A stretch of DNA of 64,000 nt from Eledone cirrhosa. Lineage: Eukaryota; Mollusca; Cephalopoda; Octopoda; Eledonidae. The notes beneath the pieces are model-generated. The model had not been told where the DNA came from, did not search any database, and saw only the letters and a program-made list of their open reading frames with translations. The DNA lies in assembly GCA_964016885.1 (NCBI GenBank), contig OZ024744.1:74306993-74370992 (forward strand). The letters run 5' to 3'. Made by a program: the position numbers and the translations under genes. Position 1 is the first letter of the stretch; each line of letters starts with the position of its first letter. Positions 39,627 to 50,505 of this stretch are shown piece by piece.

Positions 39627-39654
39627 AATATTTGGGCCTTTTGGCCCAAATATT
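39627..39654 (+). promoter_or_regulatory. T3 5' UTR hairpin
   Basis: AATATTTGGGCC / GGCCCAAATATT with a TTTT loop: a perfect 12-bp stem 39 bases before the expected ORF1 ATG. Just upstream, TTGCCCT / AGGGCAA forms another hairpin. Confidence 0.6.
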
Positions 39655-39692
39655 TGAACATTTTACTTTTAAAAATTATATTTAAAAAAAAA

Positions 39693-41639
39693 CATGGTTG
39701 CTGTCGTGTGACAACGGCATAACAGTTGGGAGGAAGGTTACAGAAATTGATACAACAAACACCACCACAAACAACGTGAACAAAGACAACAACACTGAGA
39801 ACACTAATTTTAAGAAAATTACCACACCAACTACAATAACAGCGTCAACCAAAATACAGACAACAGAAAAAAATGACAACAAATGCAACAACGATATTAA
39901 CACCACTAACAAGAAAATAAACAACAACACAATACAAATTGCACCGAAAACAACAACAACGGTGGCACCAAAAATACAACCAACTACAACAGTGATAACA
40001 GCAACAACACCAACAACACCGATTGTAGCAGTAGCAACAGCAACAGCACCAACAACTAGACCAGTAGCAACAGTAGCGGCAGCAATAATAGTGCCGCTGA
40101 AAAGGGGGCCACTTCTTTCGCAGGTGTGGGCGGAAATATGGAGACAGTGTTAGACACGGAGGAGGATATGGCAGTCGCAAGAGCCATGGTGACAAGAAAT
40201 GACAACAGAGTTTCCCTGAAACCTCCACCCGATTTCTTCAAAGACCAGCAGCTGCGTACGGTGACTTATCGCACCGTAAGCAAAATATCACATAGGGTGG
40301 AGAGAGCCAAGGAAGCTCAAATCCAAAACACCTTGGGGTGCGTTTGGGCGCTTAAAACCCACATCACCCGAGGCAAAAAGTACGCCACAGTAGACGTACT
40401 TTTCGCCACCCCCAAGAGGTGAAGTCTCACTCTTTGGAAACCATAAAGACTGAGTAGATAGTCTTGGTGTCCTCCTACTGCAGGCAGAAACTTGTGAGAG
40501 TCAAAGTGGCCCAGGTCCAGCCCAACGTGCCCATACCTGGGCTGGCCGAGACTGTACTTGCTGGAATCGAGGACAGGACCACCTTACTGCAAATACAGAG
40601 AATGGGAAGAGAGAACTGGTCAGGTATAGGCATGCAAATGCTAATAAAAACTGACCAGGAGTGCATCGAGGCCATCCCAGATATTATAGACCTCGAAGAA
40701 TGTCTCCAACTCCCTATAAGCGGGGAAGGAAGGCGCCCAAAGTGCTATCTCTGTGGGCAGAAGTGTCACCTCAGGGCCTTCTGCCCGCAGAAGACAGCCC
40801 AGAAGAGGGCTGCCCTCCTTGCGACGCCTGATCCGTTGCTACCAAGAGCAGGGAGGCAACAGAGGCAGAAGACCCTTCCATTGTCAATAGGGTGGCAACG
40901 TCCGTGGCACTCATACCAAGGCCACGGACAACTAAAACATCGGAAGCAGTGGCGGCAACACCAATAGTCGAAGTAGCTACACCGGCGGCAAAATCGCCGG
41001 AGCGGGCTCCACTACCACCACCAACAGCAATGGAGCTCATGCCCCTCCAAGACGCCACGGAATCCGACATGGAGTATGAGGCGGGAGTGAAGTGGCAAAC
41101 GGTCGCCACAAAAACAAAAAAAAACAAAGAAAACCCTTAGCTTCACACTCCAAAAGCGAAGGCAGACAAAGAGGAGTAAAGGCTGCAAGGAGACTTGCAG
41201 CAATACCACCACCATCACCATCACCACCACAAACATCAACACCAACAACAACCACACCACCACCAGCATTACCAAAAGCACCAACATCGCAAACACAACA
41301 AAGCACACACACCCAAAAGCAACAAAACTACTCCTCCCCCCCAAAAGTACACAGCCATAAACATTGCACACGAAGGAGTAATACAACATATAAAACAACA
41401 GACATTACAGACTCAAATTACCACACCCCACCAATGTCACGAACATTTTCCAAAAAAACATAAACATTGTGGAAATTAAACTCGAAGACTACAAAAGATT
41501 AAAACAAAAATTCTCCAATTGCGTTGGGGATTTGAGGGGGCTTACTCTCCAAGAGAATCTAGACAGATATCGTCTTGGAGACACTCATGACCAGCCGAAT
41601 GGACAGTTCTACTGTCCCTTCTCCACACGATCAAGGTAA
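39693..41639 (+). pseudogene. T3 ORF1: CCHC nucleic-acid-binding protein, broken
   Basis: The expected ATG is followed by a stop within six codons, and the frame then recurs in several pieces. It has a T/N-rich low-complexity N-terminus; a core with VTYRTVSK, KTHITRGKKYATVDVLF and SSYCRQKLVRVKV; and an intact CCHC knuckle, CYLCGQKCHLRAFC (near 40,743-40,784), the best-preserved of the three copies. Then an A/T/P-rich linker (ATESDMEYE) and the conserved end KQKFSNCVGDLRG. The stop TAA lies inside GGTAAGTG (41,635-41,642). RNA binding is the expected role. Confidence 0.8.
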
Positions 41640-41677
41640 GTGATCCCCTTTCTCTCTTACCCCGTTTCTCATCCAAC

Positions 41678-44482
41678 ATGGCCGTACTTAGAATAGGCAG
41701 TATAAATGTATGTGGCCTGGGGTCATCTTGGAAGCAGGGTGACCTGCTCAACGACCTCAGGTCACTAAACATAGATGTGGTGGCCATCAGCGAGACCAGA
41801 ATCTCCGAAGCACGAACCTTCGCACCAGGGTGGGGGGAATTTGCCGTGCCCTCTTCCTGGACCCAGAAGGTAAGTCGGTGGTGCTAGACGTGACGGGCAG
41901 CGAAGGCAATACTTTCAGGCTAGAAGCCGTCTACGCCCCAACAGGGGCAGGACGGCCAGATTTCTTCAGACGTCTAGAGACCTTTCTTTGAACGTCCCGC
42001 TCTTTAGTGTTAGTGGGCGATTGGAACGGTATCTTTGATGCACGCTGGGATTGTGTGGGGCTAGTAGACAGAGCAGGAGGGTGTAAAAGCCTCACCAACC
42101 TGCTCAGACGATTTGAACCGTCTGAGAGGTATAGACTGGATTATCCCAATGTGCCAATGTGGACATGGGCAAACCGCATCTGGTCATCCAGATCGCATTC
42201 AGATAGCGTATTCTGTACGGAAACAGATAAGACTAGTATATTTTGTCCATAATTTAAAGTAGTCGACTACACGGACCACACATTTGTGATCTGTGAAGTT
42301 GAATTAGATAGACTCCATAGGCAAGGACCCGGCGCGCAAAGCTTACAGAGACCGGATTAGCGAATTAGTTAAGCGTCCGTTGACGGGAGCGATCGTCAAC
42401 AACAGCTGGTGGTTTACCCTGAAAAGGGCTATTAGAGTAGAATCGACAAGGTTTAGTAAAGGAGTAGTGATAGAAGGAAATACAGTAGAGGGATAGTTAC
42501 TTAGAAAACTAGAAGAGGCGTTTAGGACAGGCATCGCAACCGAGATGTTTGTGGCGAGATTGGCACTCGACCAATTCTTCAACGCAAAACACGAAGGCGG
42601 CGTTGTCAGAGCTAGAGCGCGTGCTCTGAAACACGAGGGGAAGAAAGTCGTCCAAAGGGCCCGGGTGGCAGGTGCATGACGTGGCAACAAAGCCACAATT
42701 CTGTCTTTGTCTGACCAAAACGGGTGCCTGTTGCACGAACCCGAGCAGATGTGTGAGGGGGGGGTATGGACTTCAGTGCATACCTGGGCGTACTGCCACG
42801 GCTCTCGACAACGGCAGCACAGTGTTGCGAAAAGCCAATAACAGCCGGTGAAATAGGAGAAACCATGGCTAACTGCACGAGGGGTAAATCGCCAGGTTTG
42901 AATGGTCTGCCCTACGAGATTTATGCATTTAAACAAGACTTGTTCGGTGACCTTTTGGCAGACGTTTACTGCAACTGGCAGAAGTACGGCATCATTCCCA
43001 GTTTTGTGAGCCGAGGAGCGGTGGCGCTGCTGAGAAAAGACCAGAACATAACAATTTTATCGATAACTTCAGGCCCATAACTCTGCTATACGCAGAGTTC
43101 AAGATTTTGCCAAGGTGTTAGCAACGAGGTTCGCGCTGGTCGTCGAGGGCCTGGTGGGAGAGGCGCAGACTTGCACCATTCCGGACAGATCTATACACGA
43201 CAACCTCCACCTCATGCGATACATCGTAGAGAGGGTGGTTAAGGAAACTGGCACGAGTGGGGCCCTGATCAACTTGGATCAATCCAAAGCATTTGATAGG
43301 GTTAACATCGGTACCTGGCGGCGGTCCTCGAGGCAGCCCGTTTCGGGCCCGTTTTCAGGGGTTGGAAAGCTGCGATGTACAGCGACATCTGCTCAGTTGT
43401 GAGGGTAAATGATCACCTGTCGCAGCCGTTCAGCATCATGCGCTCGGTCCGCCAGGGTTGTCCCCTCTCGTCCCTCTTGTACATATTGGCTCTCGAGCCG
43501 TTCCTGCAGAAACTGGGGGCGATGAGGGACGGCCCACACGAACTAGCATGTGGGAAATACCAGTCAGCTTAGTACGTCACTGTAGTGGTGTCGAGCACCA
43601 GACACATCCAGATGATCGGCACCGCTCTCAATAATACGAAGCGGTGACAGGTGCAAATATAAACCAGGGAAAGTCGTGGGGCGTTGGACGGACGGACCGG
43701 TTAAATTGCTCGGGGTCTGGTTCGGACTCGGACCTCCAGATGGAGAAAAACTGGAGCGAAGTGACGAGCATGTTGGCCTCCCTCACTCAGAAATCGGCTG
43801 AGAGGAAGCTGTCACTGAGCGGAGGTGGCGAATGCGTACATCGCATCCGTCATCTGCTACAGCCTCACCGTCGTCCCTTGTCCCGTTCTATAGAGGACTA
43901 GTGGAGGGGACGAGTGACGACGTTCTCGTAGAGATCTGGGCGTCGAAGAAGATCAGCTGTTTGCTCTCTTCCGGTGAACTTTCAGCCAAGGGCTTATGGA
44001 TAACCTCCAGAAATCCCTGGCCTGGCAGTGCTACCGGGGAGCTTTGCCGGTTCGAGATAACCTCTACAGGCACGGAAGTGCCGTCAACCGATCCTGTCCG
44101 AGATGCGCGCAGAGCGACGAAACCGTCGTGCACGCACTCGTTCAGTGCCCGAGCATTGCTGTCACGTGTAGGACCGATCATGTTATCGACTGAGTCCATT
44201 GTGCAGATAGTCTCGCCGTTTTCCTTCGAGGAGGAAGAGCAGGGGGTTTTCATCTGCCTAGTGGCCATGGTGAAAGGGATTGTGTGGTGGACAAGGTTGA
44301 AAGGTTTAAAGATAGACACTCTCCTCTTCGGCGAATCCCTGATTAACATTTTCAAGTTTTACTTGAAGAGGGAAATCAGTGTGGAGAGACAAATGCTGTC
44401 TTCTAGCAAGTTTGTTGACAGGTGGGTGAATGTAGCGAGAATGGTCCGAGTGAACGGGACCGCTCTGAATATACGCTTATAG
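41678..44482 (+). pseudogene. T3 ORF2: APE - RT polyprotein, broken
   Basis: Starts MAVLRIGSINVCGLGSSWKQ. APE pieces seen: AISETRI, AVYAPTGAGRP, VGDWNGIFDARWDC, MWTWANRI, YTDHTFVI. RT pieces: TRGKSPGLNGLPYEIY, DRSIHDNLHLMRYIV, LINLDQSKAFDRV, RQGCPLSSLLYILALEP; motif C is lost (a stop replaces the region of YADD near 43,570). The C-terminal Cys/His motif CPRCAQSDETVVHALVQC lies near 44,097-44,150. About ten disruptions; a large deletion removes much of the thumb near 43,870. Confidence 0.85.
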
Positions 44483-44784
44483 TTTGAGGAATGGGAACAA
44501 ATTGAGAGGGGTGGCTTTCCCTGTTTGTCAGGCTGGCCGTGGTCTTTTGTGTGGTTTTCGCCACGAGTAACCCTCGGAAGTTTTCTCCCTGTTGGGGAAT
44601 TTTTCATTGTTTGAATTTTCATTTTTGCTGTTTATATATATATATGTTTCTATGTCTTTTTTCTTTTTCGTTTCTTATATAAATAATAAAAATCTTTACA
44701 CGCACAAAACCCACATCGTACCGTCCTGTCCGTTCAGTAATGTTTTGCTTGATGTAAGCCCTTGTGGCCAATAAAGAAATCATT

Positions 44785-44802
44785 ATTATTATTATTATTG
44801 GG
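44785..44802. repeat. (ATT)n tail of T3
   Basis: Six ATT units between the T3 end and the next SINE. Confidence 0.9.
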
Positions 44803-44986
44803 CGGTAGATTGGCAGTATTGGGAGTGGGTCGGACGCCATGCTTTGACGTATAGAGTTACGGCCCTTGCCATTCTGAGTTCAAATCCCGCCGAGGTTAAC
44901 TTTGCCTTTCATCCTTACGGGGTCGATAAAATAAAATACCAGTAATGCATTGGGTAATTGATGGCCTTGTGCCTAACGTAGAAACA

Positions 44987-44989
<3 letters not shown>
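44803..44989 (+). mobile_element. SINE inside the LINE chain
   Basis: Main-family member: GGCGGTAGATTGGCAGTATTGG head, B box GAGTTCAAATCCCGCC, CCTTACGGGGTCGATAAAAT body, GTAGAAACAATT end running straight into (ATT)n. It sits between two ATT tracts, so it too was inserted in the microsatellite or carries an ATT tail. Confidence 0.9.

Positions 44990-45029
<40 letters not shown>
44990..45029. repeat. (ATT)n between SINE and A1
   Basis: About 13 ATT units; on the minus strand it is the (TAA)n following the 3' end of A1. Confidence 0.95.
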
Positions 45030-45030
<1 letters not shown>

Positions 45031-47679
45031 AGTTGCATTTATCTTGCTTTATGTTCATACGAGTTATCACCAAGTCACAACCAGTGACCTCAAGAGACAA
45101 CAAGGTCCGCCATGTTCAAGGAAGAACATACATACTCACACATGCATCTTTAGTGTTTAGACTTGTGATGTACTTATATTGACAGAATCTTCCTTAGTAT
45201 ATGGGCAGTTCCCATTATTACTATCTTTTGTATTTCTCCTATACGCGGGTTTCCTGGGATCTGCGATAAGTAATCATTAGACCCCTTAGGTATCATTCCC
45301 AGAGCGCCTACAACCACTGGTATTGTTTTAGTTCTCAATTTCCACATTTTTCCTATTTCTATCTCCAGGTCCTTATACTTGCTCAATTTTTCAAATGTTT
45401 TTATAGATACATTCTTGTCTATTGGAACAGACATATCAATTAGCAGACATAACCTCTTTTTAAAGTCCTTTAATATTATATCAGGTCTATTTCCATCTAT
45501 TTTTCGGTCTGTTTGGATGCTAAAGTTCCACAAGATTGAGATGTGATCTTTTTCAAGTATGGGAGGTGGTTGATGCTCCCACCAATTCTTTTGATGGGGC
45601 AGGTCAAAATGCTTACACATTATCCAATGTATGTATTGTGCAGCTCTGTCATGCCTGTTTAGGTATTCGGTTGGAGCTATAGGACTGCACATTGAAATTA
45701 TATGGTCAATGGTCTCTGGTTGTTTTTTTGCATACACGGCATAATGGGCTGCATCCATTTTTTTATTATGTTGGCTTGGTAATTTTTTGTTGGCAGACAC
45801 TGATCTTGGGCTGATATAATCAGTCCTTCAGTCTCCGATTTCAGTCCAGAGGATGCCAACCACTGATGGGTTAAAGTTTTGTCAACATCAGGATTGTTAG
45901 CTCGCTCTGGGTATTTTCCATACAGAGGCTTTTCTTGCCATTTCTTAGCCAGTTTCTGTAGCAGTTCTTTCTTTGCAGTTACTTTTACCTGCTCTTCTTT
46001 TTCTGTGTTTTCCATTTCAGCAGTAAATGGGACTTCTGAAATTTGTAGTCCATTACTGTATCTTTGTGCATCTTTTGTAATGGAATATGATCTTTTGATG
46101 CTTTCGTGTTTCAAAACGAGTTTGATCATTCAATCATGTGATTCCCTTAGATATGTAGATAATCCAATTGTTGCAGTTTTCAACGCAATGTCTAACTGGA
46201 TTAACCCACGTCCTCCTTCTTTCCTAGGGAGATATATTCTATCTATATCTGCCTTAGGGTGATGCATTCAGTGCATGGTTAAGAATTTTCGAATTTTTGT
46301 ATCGAGCCTACGGATCTCTGTACTTGACCAGTTGATGACATTGTAACTGTAGGTTACTACTGGTATGGCAAGCGTGTTTATGGCATCGATCCTATTCCTT
46401 GCATTCAATTCCGTTCTTAAGATTGCTCTTACTCTGCGGTAACATTCCTTCCTTATCATTTCCCTCATTGTCGAGTGCTTGATTCCGTCTCCTTCACAAA
46501 CACCTCGATATTTGTCAGTTTTTTCTTGATCAAGTTCTCTTATAACGTTCCCCCGATCAAGATTAATGTCTGAACTCTTCAGCAGCTTTCCTCTGGTGAA
46601 CGTTGCTTTGGCGCATTTATCTAGTCCAAACTCCATTTTAATGTCATCACTGAACTGCTCCACAGTGGATAATAGCCCTTGCAATTGTTCATCATTTTTT
46701 GCAAATAGTTTCAGGTCATCCATGTAGAACAGGTGATTAATGGTTTTGTCATAGACTTTATATCCATGTTTTGTTTCATTGAGCATTTTACTTAATGGTA
46801 TAAGTGCGATGCAGAATAAAAGCGGTGATAAAGAGTCACCCTGAAAAATTCCACAATTAATATTAACTTCTCCAGCTTCCAGTGATTTTGTTTCACTATT
46901 CAAAAGGAGTGTAGTTTTCCATGTCTTCATACTGAATGACAAAAACCTCCTGACAACGGGGGATATTTTGAAAATTTCTAAACATTTTTCAATCCAACTG
47001 TGTGGCAAACTATCGAATGCTTTTTTATAATCTATCCAAGCAATCGATAGATTTTTGTGTCTATTATGACAATCTTCCAGTATCATTTTGTTAACCAGAA
47101 GCTGATCCTTACAGCCATATGAGCCTCGTTTACACCCTTTCTGCTCAATGGGAAATAGGTCATTTGTTATCAGGTGGTCATATGTGTATTCAGTTAGGAC
47201 TGACGTTAAAATGTTATACATTGTGCTCAAGCAAGTTATCGGTCTGTAATTTTTGGGATTGTTTGTCTCATCATTCTTCGGAAGCAGGAATGTAATGCCG
47301 TTAACTAGCCATGATGGTATCTTTTCTGGCTCCTTAACTATTTCATTGTAAAGTTGGGCTAACAGCTCATGAGACTCTGTGAAGGCATTTATCCAAAAGT
47401 TTTGTATTTTGTCTTTTCCTGGGGATTTCCATTTGCTGGTTTTTCTTAGAGCCAAGCGCAACTGTTCAACTGTTATATTTTCCCATATTTGTTCCTCAAG
47501 GTGAGCTGTATCTTTCATTTGTCTGTCTATCCATGGGGCATGTATGTTATGAACTTTGTCTTCGGCCCAGATCTTTTCCCAGAATTCTTGTACTTCCTCC
47601 TTGGGTGGTATTGATTTAGCAGTTATTGTTGACTTACCAATTTTTCTGTAGAAGTTTCTTTGGTTGTTTTTGAACATAT
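45030..47679 (-). mobile_element. R4/Dong-like LINE copy A1, 5'-truncated
   Basis: Minus-strand copy of the A family (see the full-length A3 at 58,432-63,300). Its 5' edge, at 47,679, corresponds to codon 384 of A3, at the bases AATAATATGTTC, so the truncation joins an AATAAT of the element to the (TAA)n of the target. Its 3' end ...AAATGCAA joins (TAA)n again. Elements of the R4 clade such as Dong of silkworm are known to insert into TAA repeats. Confidence 0.85.
45174..47677 (-). pseudogene. A1 ORF: RT and RLE part, several stops
   Basis: The first 469 residues are open (47,677-46,268): RT with PKNYRPITCLSTMY, IDYKKAFDSLPHSWI, GIFQGDSLSPLLF and HLFYMDDLKLF. It then has an AGA-to-TGA stop at FLTMH (46,268-46,270), a TGG-to-TGA stop in SHDW, and a frameshift near 45,760 before the Cys/His motif. 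The last frame (to 45,174) covers the RLE core: NRPDIILKDF, LLIDMSVPIDKN. The RT catalytic motif (YMDD) is still present but the protein would be truncated. Confidence 0.85.
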
Positions 47680-47693
47680 TATTATTATTATTA

Positions 47694-47733
<40 letters not shown>

Positions 47734-47734
47734 C
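47680..47734. repeat. (ATT)n between A1 and A2
   Basis: ATT units with one GTT. It is the sequence 5' of A1 and 3' of A2 at the same time. Confidence 0.95.
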
Positions 47735-48528
47735 ATTTGCATTTATCTTGCTTTATGTTTATACGAGTTATCACCAAGTCACAACCAGTGACCTCAAGAG
47801 ACAACAAGGTCCGCCATGTTCAAGAAAGAACATACATATTCGCACATGCATCCTTAGTGTTTAGACTTGTGATGTACTTATATTGACAGAATCTTCCTTA
47901 GTATATGGGCAGTTCCCATTAGTACTATCTTTTGTATTTCTCCTATACGCGGGTTTCCTGGGATTTGCGATAAGTAGTCGTTAGACCCCTTAGGTATCAT
48001 TCCCAGAGCGCCTACAACCACTGGTATTGTTTTACTTCTCAATTTCCACATTTTTCCAATTTCTATCTCCAGGTCCTTATACTTGCTCAATTTTTCAAAT
48101 GTTTTTATAGATACATTCTTGTCTATTGGAACAGACATATCAATTAGTAGGCATACCCTCCTTTGAAAGTCCTTCAATATTATATCAGGTCTATTTGCAT
48201 CTATTTTTCGGTCTGTTTGGATGCTAAAGTTCCACAAGATTGAGATGTGATCTTTTTCAAGTATGGGAGGTAGTTGTTGCTCCCACCAATTCTTTTGATG
48301 GGGCAGGTCAAAATGCTTACACATTATCCAATGTATGTATTGTGCAGCTCTGTCATGCCTGTTTAGGTATTCGGTTGGAGCTATAGGACTGCACATTGAA
48401 ATTATATGGTCAATGGTCTCTGGTTGTTTTTTGCATACACGGCATAAATGGCTGCACCCAATTTTTATTATGTTGGCTTGGTAATTTTTTGTTGGCAGAC
48501 ACTGATCTTGGGCCGATATAATCAGTCC

Positions 48529-48530
<2 letters not shown>
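47735..48530 (-). mobile_element. R4/Dong-like LINE copy A2, short 3' piece
   Basis: Minus strand; only the last quarter of the ORF plus the 3' UTR. The frame 48,396-47,878 gives CSPIAPTEYLNRHDRAAQ, the RLE core NRPDIILKDFQRRVCLLIDM and the natural C-terminus ILRKILSI. One shift near 48,430 separates it from the short upstream stretch. Very similar to A3 over the shared part, so relatively young. Confidence 0.85.

Positions 48531-48590
<60 letters not shown>
48531..48590. repeat. (ATT)n between A2 and B
   Basis: About 20 ATT units; 5' border of A2 and 3' border of B. Confidence 0.95.
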
Positions 48591-48591
<1 letters not shown>

Positions 48592-50273
48592 CTTGAATCT
48601 CAGTCATTGATGTTAGTTAACTGGAAAGTCCGTTGGAATGAATATCAAGCCACTACCTGCAGCCTCAGATATTCAGGACGTATCGGAGGGTTCTTGCTGT
48701 TCCCAGCAAGCATGCCTTTTGAAGCGTTCCAAAAAGCGTGAAGCGGCCGATTTTCTTTAACCATCCCTGGAAACTTTTGGAGATAGTCCCCAGTGCGCCT
48801 ATGACAATCGAGATCACTTTGACTTCATGGCTGTTCCAAATCCTTTTTACCTCCCACTTTAAGTCCTGGTATCGGTTAATTTTCTCCCTCTCCTTCTCTT
48901 GCACTCTCGTGTCGAATGGGCAGGCCACATCCACAATCAGACACGATCTTTTTTCTTTGTCCACAACCACCAGGTCAGGTCTATTGTGTTCCAGTTTCTT
49001 GTCCGTCTGTATCCTAAAATCCCACAGCACCTTCACCTGATCGTTCTCCATCACCGCCTCTGGCTTATGCTCATACCATTTCTCAGAATGTGGTAAATTG
49101 TTTACTTTGCACAGGTGCCAGTGGATTACCCTGCCCATCACATCATGTCTCCAGCCCTTATAGTGGGTCTGGGCTAAGTGTTTACACTCGGATACAATGT
49201 GAGCCACAGTCTCCTCTCTCTCTCCACAGATCCTGCACAGTGGGCTAGCCTCCTCCTTGTAAATATGGTGTTTCAACCACTTCGTTTTGAGGGCCTGCTC
49301 CTGAGCAGCCATTAACATTCCTTCTGTAGCCTTTTTAAGGTCTCCTCTTCTCAACCAGTTCCATGTCTGTGGATCGCTAAATTCAGTTTTCTCAAAGAAG
49401 GTACTATGAAGGGATTTTTCCTGAAGGCTGCTCTTCCTCCTTGATGTTATTTCCTCCTTGGACATTCCCTGGCCTATTGTCCCCTCCTTCAGTACAGTTC
49501 TGAGCATTGGCTCTTACTATCAGTCACGTATTTGTGTAGGTTGTTTTTCTCCATCTGAACACAGTCCTCTATGCTGATAAGACCTCTTCCACCCTCAGAT
49601 CTCCTTAGGTAGAGTCTATCGACATCACTCCTCTTGTGGAACATGTTGTAGATAGTCAATAGCTTCCTAGTCTTCCTATCCATTTCTTTTTGTTCAGCAA
49701 CATTCCATCTCAGAATTCCCGCACTGTACCTAATAATAGACACAGCTCGGGAATTTACTGCGCTTATGGCATTTCTGCTGTTCAGATGTGACTTCAATAC
49801 GCTCCTTACTCTCCGAATGTATTCAGTTCTTAACAATTCCTTCATTTTTTTGTTCTTTATGCCATCAGCCTCCAGAACGCCCAAATACTTGTATCCTTCC
49901 TCAGAGTCAATTTCCTTTATCATCTCACCTGTTGGTATCTGGATTCCGTTACTTCTGCTCAACCTACCCCTCCTCATCACAATGACTCCACTCTTACTAA
50001 TACCAAACTGCATACATATATCACTGCTGAAAATACGGACAGTGCCAACAAGCACATCCAACTCCTTCTCACTCTTCCCGAAGAGCTTAAGATCGTCCAT
50101 GAAGAGGAGGTGATTGATGGTAAGCCCTCCCTTTCCCAACCCGTATCCTGATCTCACTTTTCGCAGTACACTGGTCAGGGGCATCAGGACAAGGACAAAC
50201 AACAGAGGGGACAGGCTATCTCCCAGGAAGATACCTCTCTTGATCTTCACGCTTCCCAAGGATTCTCCAGTTG
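48591..50273 (-). mobile_element. RLE-type LINE copy B (second R4/Dong-like lineage)
   Basis: Minus strand, 5'-truncated inside the RT. It has the same module order as family A but only moderate protein similarity, so it is a separate lineage. It is bordered by (ATT)n at both ends. Confidence 0.85.
48665..50259 (-). pseudogene. B ORF: RT - CCHC - restriction-like endonuclease, one frameshift
   Basis: Two overlapping frames. 50,259-49,489 covers RT from motif B (GIFLGDSLSPLLFVLVLMPL) through motif C (HLLFMDDLKLFGK) and the thumb (EEGYKYLGVLEADGIKNKK; SDVDRLYLRRSEGGRGL). 49,507-48,665 covers the rest: the Cys/His motif CRICGEREETVAHIVSEC, then the RLE core HNRPDLVVVDKEKRSCLIVD and the ending LGTARTLRYVLNI. 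Only one frameshift (near 49,500) separates the two, so apart from truncation the copy is well preserved. The nuclease is expected to nick the target; the RT copies RNA there. Confidence 0.85.
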
Positions 50274-50295
50274 TATTATTATTATTATTATTATT
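50274..50295. repeat. (ATT)n shared by B (5') and T4 (5')
   Basis: Seven ATT units. B points left and T4 points right from it, so two elements of unrelated classes start back to back on the same short microsatellite. Confidence 0.9.
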
Positions 50296-50505
50296 GGCGA
50301 CCTACGTAGTAAATCGTATTATCGTGAGCTCCGCAAAGGTTTGTTATTTCCGTTTGTTAAAAATTGCCATTTATGGAAAATGTTTATTGTTAACCATATA
50401 TAAGCGCACATACATTGTTTTCCGAAAAGGACACCCAAAAAGATTGGGGCCTTGTGCCCAAAATTTAAACTTTTATGATTATCAAAAAATTTCTTTGAGA
50501 AAAAA

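Larger units (their letters stand above)
39487..44784 (+). mobile_element. Tx1-like LINE copy T3, long but strongly decayed
   Basis: Plus strand. 5' UTR with a perfect 12-bp hairpin, ORF1 region 39,693-41,639, ORF2 region 41,678-44,482, then a 3' UTR ending CCAATAAAGAAATC before (ATT)n. The reading frame is broken many times in both ORFs and about 45 residues are missing inside the APE domain, so this is the oldest of the long Tx1-like copies here. Order and spacing of all modules equal T1 and T4. Confidence 0.85.
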
